Source of the DNA: CAZXCQ01 sp964639275
GTDB taxonomy: Bacteria > Desulfobacterota > DSM-4660 > Desulfatiglandales > Desulfatiglandaceae
Assembly (NCBI GenBank): GCA_964639275.1
Contig: CAZXCQ010000288.1
Coordinates: 1 to 8,026 of the forward strand
DNA length: 8,026 nucleotides
Direction: 5' to 3'
Part shown: piece after piece, positions 6,839 through 8,026 of the stretch
Position numbering within the stretch: the stretch's first letter is position 1
Layout of the letters: each line of letters begins with the position of its first letter
Program-made: the position numbers and the translations under genes
The notes under the pieces: generated by a model
Told to the model about the DNA's origin: nothing
The model's database searches: none
What the model saw: only the letters and a program-made list of their open reading frames with translations

Positions 6839-7134
6839 AAATTCCACCTGGCGTGAATAGCGGCATGAGCCTGAGATTGAGTGGCGAGGGAGAGAGAAGT
6901 TCCAACGGGGGGCCTCCTGGAGACCTTTATATTCAGATCCATGTTGAACCACACGAGTTCTTTGAAAGACAAGAAGATGACATAATCTGTCGTGTGCCTG
7001 TCGCTTTTGTAGATGCAGCATTGGGAACCACCTTGGAGATTCCGAGGCTTGATGGATTAGAAAAGCTGCATATCCCCAAAGGAACCCAGCCCGGGGATCT
7101 ATTGAAATTGAGGACCAAAGAGGGATGCGGTTGA
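6835..7134 (+). pseudogene. DnaJ (Hsp40) C-terminal domain fragment
   Basis: The 99 codons match the substrate-binding C-terminal domains of DnaJ: KIPPGVNSGMSLRLSGEGE, then NGGPPGDLYIQIHVEPHEFFER, then VPVAFVDAALGTTLEIPRLDG and LHIPKGTQPGDLLKLR. These correspond roughly to the end of CTD-I and most of CTD-II. The J domain with HPD, the Gly/Phe linker, the zinc finger and the distal dimerisation region are all missing, about three quarters of the usual 370-380 residues. Without a J domain it cannot stimulate DnaK. The frame opens at a GTG overlapping the stop of the GH130 fragment and closes at TGA inside the start of the next relic. There is no credible ribosome binding site. The breakpoints fall at about VKIPPGV and LKLR. 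Confidence 0.8.
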
Positions 7135-8026
7135 GAGACCTCGTCTCCCTTCCCGGCAGTCAAATTGTGAATCGAATTCTCGATGCTGAACACCCCGGCG
7201 ATTTTATCCAGGAGCTTCCTTGTGAAGACTTTTTCTGGCTGGTCAAAAAAGTTGGAGAAGAGGGCTCTCTGGCTCTCCTTGAATTAACCTCCGTGGATCA
7301 GTGGCAGTATCTCCTTGACCTGGAAATATGGGAAAAGGACCGTCTCGATATATCCCATACTTCTCATTGGATGACTCTATTGCAGCAGGCCGATTGCAGG
7401 GAGTTCGTTAGCGGTTTACTCCCCCCTGGATCTTGCGGTTCTTGAAAAAGAAGAAAGGCAGGACCTCCACGAAATCATTCATGACAAAGAGATTCGCACC
7501 ATAGTCCCCCTTCCGCCTCTTGCCCAACCTTGGACAGAGGACTTATTCATGAACGTTGTGGCCGGTATCAGGGATCTCCTCTTCCTCGACAGGTTGAGAC
7601 TGGAATTTGCAGGTCTTGCTAACCAGATCCTGTCTGCGGATAGGCTCATGATCCACGAGCTCGAGGTGCTGGTTGAGGCATGCAAGAAAGCGGCACGGAT
7701 TGGCCCCGGATTTCTGGGGAGAGCATCGGGGAGGGGTTCTCAAGGGTCTTCTGGCGAAAAGACCCCGATGTTATGTCGGTCCAGATCAAAACGAAGAATA
7801 TAAGGATTTTGAGTGGCTCTCAGATCTCGGAGAGTGCCTGAAGGTTCTTCGTGGATTGATGGTGCTGGATGGACTTCTGGAGAGATTGGCTGCATCTTAC
7901 GGTATAACGGGTCTGTCGCGCACCAACGGGATGAACTCTATTCTTTCCTGTTCAACCTCTGGGGCAGGTTATTATTAAAACTCGAACCCTCCTTTTCCTT
8001 GAGTAAGAGCAAGATTCGAGTTATTG
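7125..8026 (+). pseudogene. DUF6178-like protein, multiply frameshifted, runs off the window
   Basis: Four frame segments read as one family protein. Segment 1 (7125-about 7420): LVSLPGSQIVNRILDAEHP, then LPCEDFFWLVKKVGEEGSL and DQWQYLLDLEIWEKDRLD. Segment 2 (from about 7420): LDLAVLEKEERQDL, ending in EFAGLANQILSADRL and EVLVEACKKAAR. Segment 3 (from about 7690): HGLAPDFWGEHRGGVLKGLL, then EYKDFEWLSDLGE and LKVLRGLMVLDGLLERLA. Segment 4 (from about 7905 to the edge): ELYSFLFNLWGRLLLKLEPS. The first shift sits in a run of six C at 7421-7426, where five would restore the frame; the second coincides with an apparent loss of internal sequence; the third lies at about 7903-7906. The family is a large uncharacterised one that I associate with Desulfobacterota; its function is unknown. 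The assignment is from recalled resemblance. Confidence 0.6.

Noticed and set aside
6488..7134. A novel GH130-DnaJ fusion or coupled two-gene system
   Set aside because: Both pieces lack essential parts, starts lack ribosome binding sites and the frames differ, so decay explains the overlap better.
1..8026. tRNA, rRNA, CRISPR arrays, insertion-sequence ends or a retron-like non-coding RNA
   Set aside because: No T-loop GGTTCGAAT-type segment, no regularly spaced repeats, no transposase or reverse transcriptase motifs and no paired terminal repeats were seen on either strand.

Overview
The window looks like a chromosomal segment from a mesophilic anaerobic bacterium of the Desulfobacterota (old Deltaproteobacteria) type. 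This rests on recalled resemblance: the Hsp20 leader sequence, the DUF6178-like remnant, the GroEL tail region and the small gene after groEL all resemble proteins I associate with sulfate-reducing and related lineages. No rRNA, tRNA, CRISPR or intact mobile element is visible, and taxonomy cannot be fixed without a search.

Layout. (1) Bases 50-2637, minus strand: a thiolase-superfamily acyltransferase with an extra C-terminal domain, then 260 bases further on a metallo-beta-lactamase-fold hydrolase of the AHL-lactonase-like type. A short possible ORF overlaps the thiolase 3' end. (2) Bases 2638-3059: no intact gene; one possible decayed coding stretch and two strong hairpins. (3) Bases 3060-3352, minus strand: a broken small heat shock protein (Hsp20) gene, with a stop, a frameshift, a second stop and no C-terminal half. 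(4) Bases 3353-3790: an AT-rich divergent region with a TTGACA promoter candidate and a leader before groES. (5) Bases 3791-6147, plus strand: intact groES and groEL, a 10-bp perfect hairpin, and a 121-residue uncharacterised gene that may be a third cistron. (6) Bases 6148-6487: no gene seen. (7) Bases 6488-8026, plus strand: three decayed gene pieces lying end to end, namely the C-terminal third of a GH130-type glycosidase/phosphorylase, a DnaJ C-terminal-domain fragment and a multiply frameshifted DUF6178-like gene that runs off the window.

How it fits together. The working core is the groES-groEL chaperonin unit. Around it lie relics of other chaperones (Hsp20 on one side, DnaJ on the other), so the area is a chaperone neighbourhood under erosion. 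The thiolase and the hydrolase probably serve CoA-linked carbon metabolism, but no pathway can be named from this window. I see no convincing undescribed defence, mobile or regulatory system. The most notable signals are the density of decayed genes beside an intact chaperonin operon, the conserved-looking gene after groEL, and the unusual groES leader.
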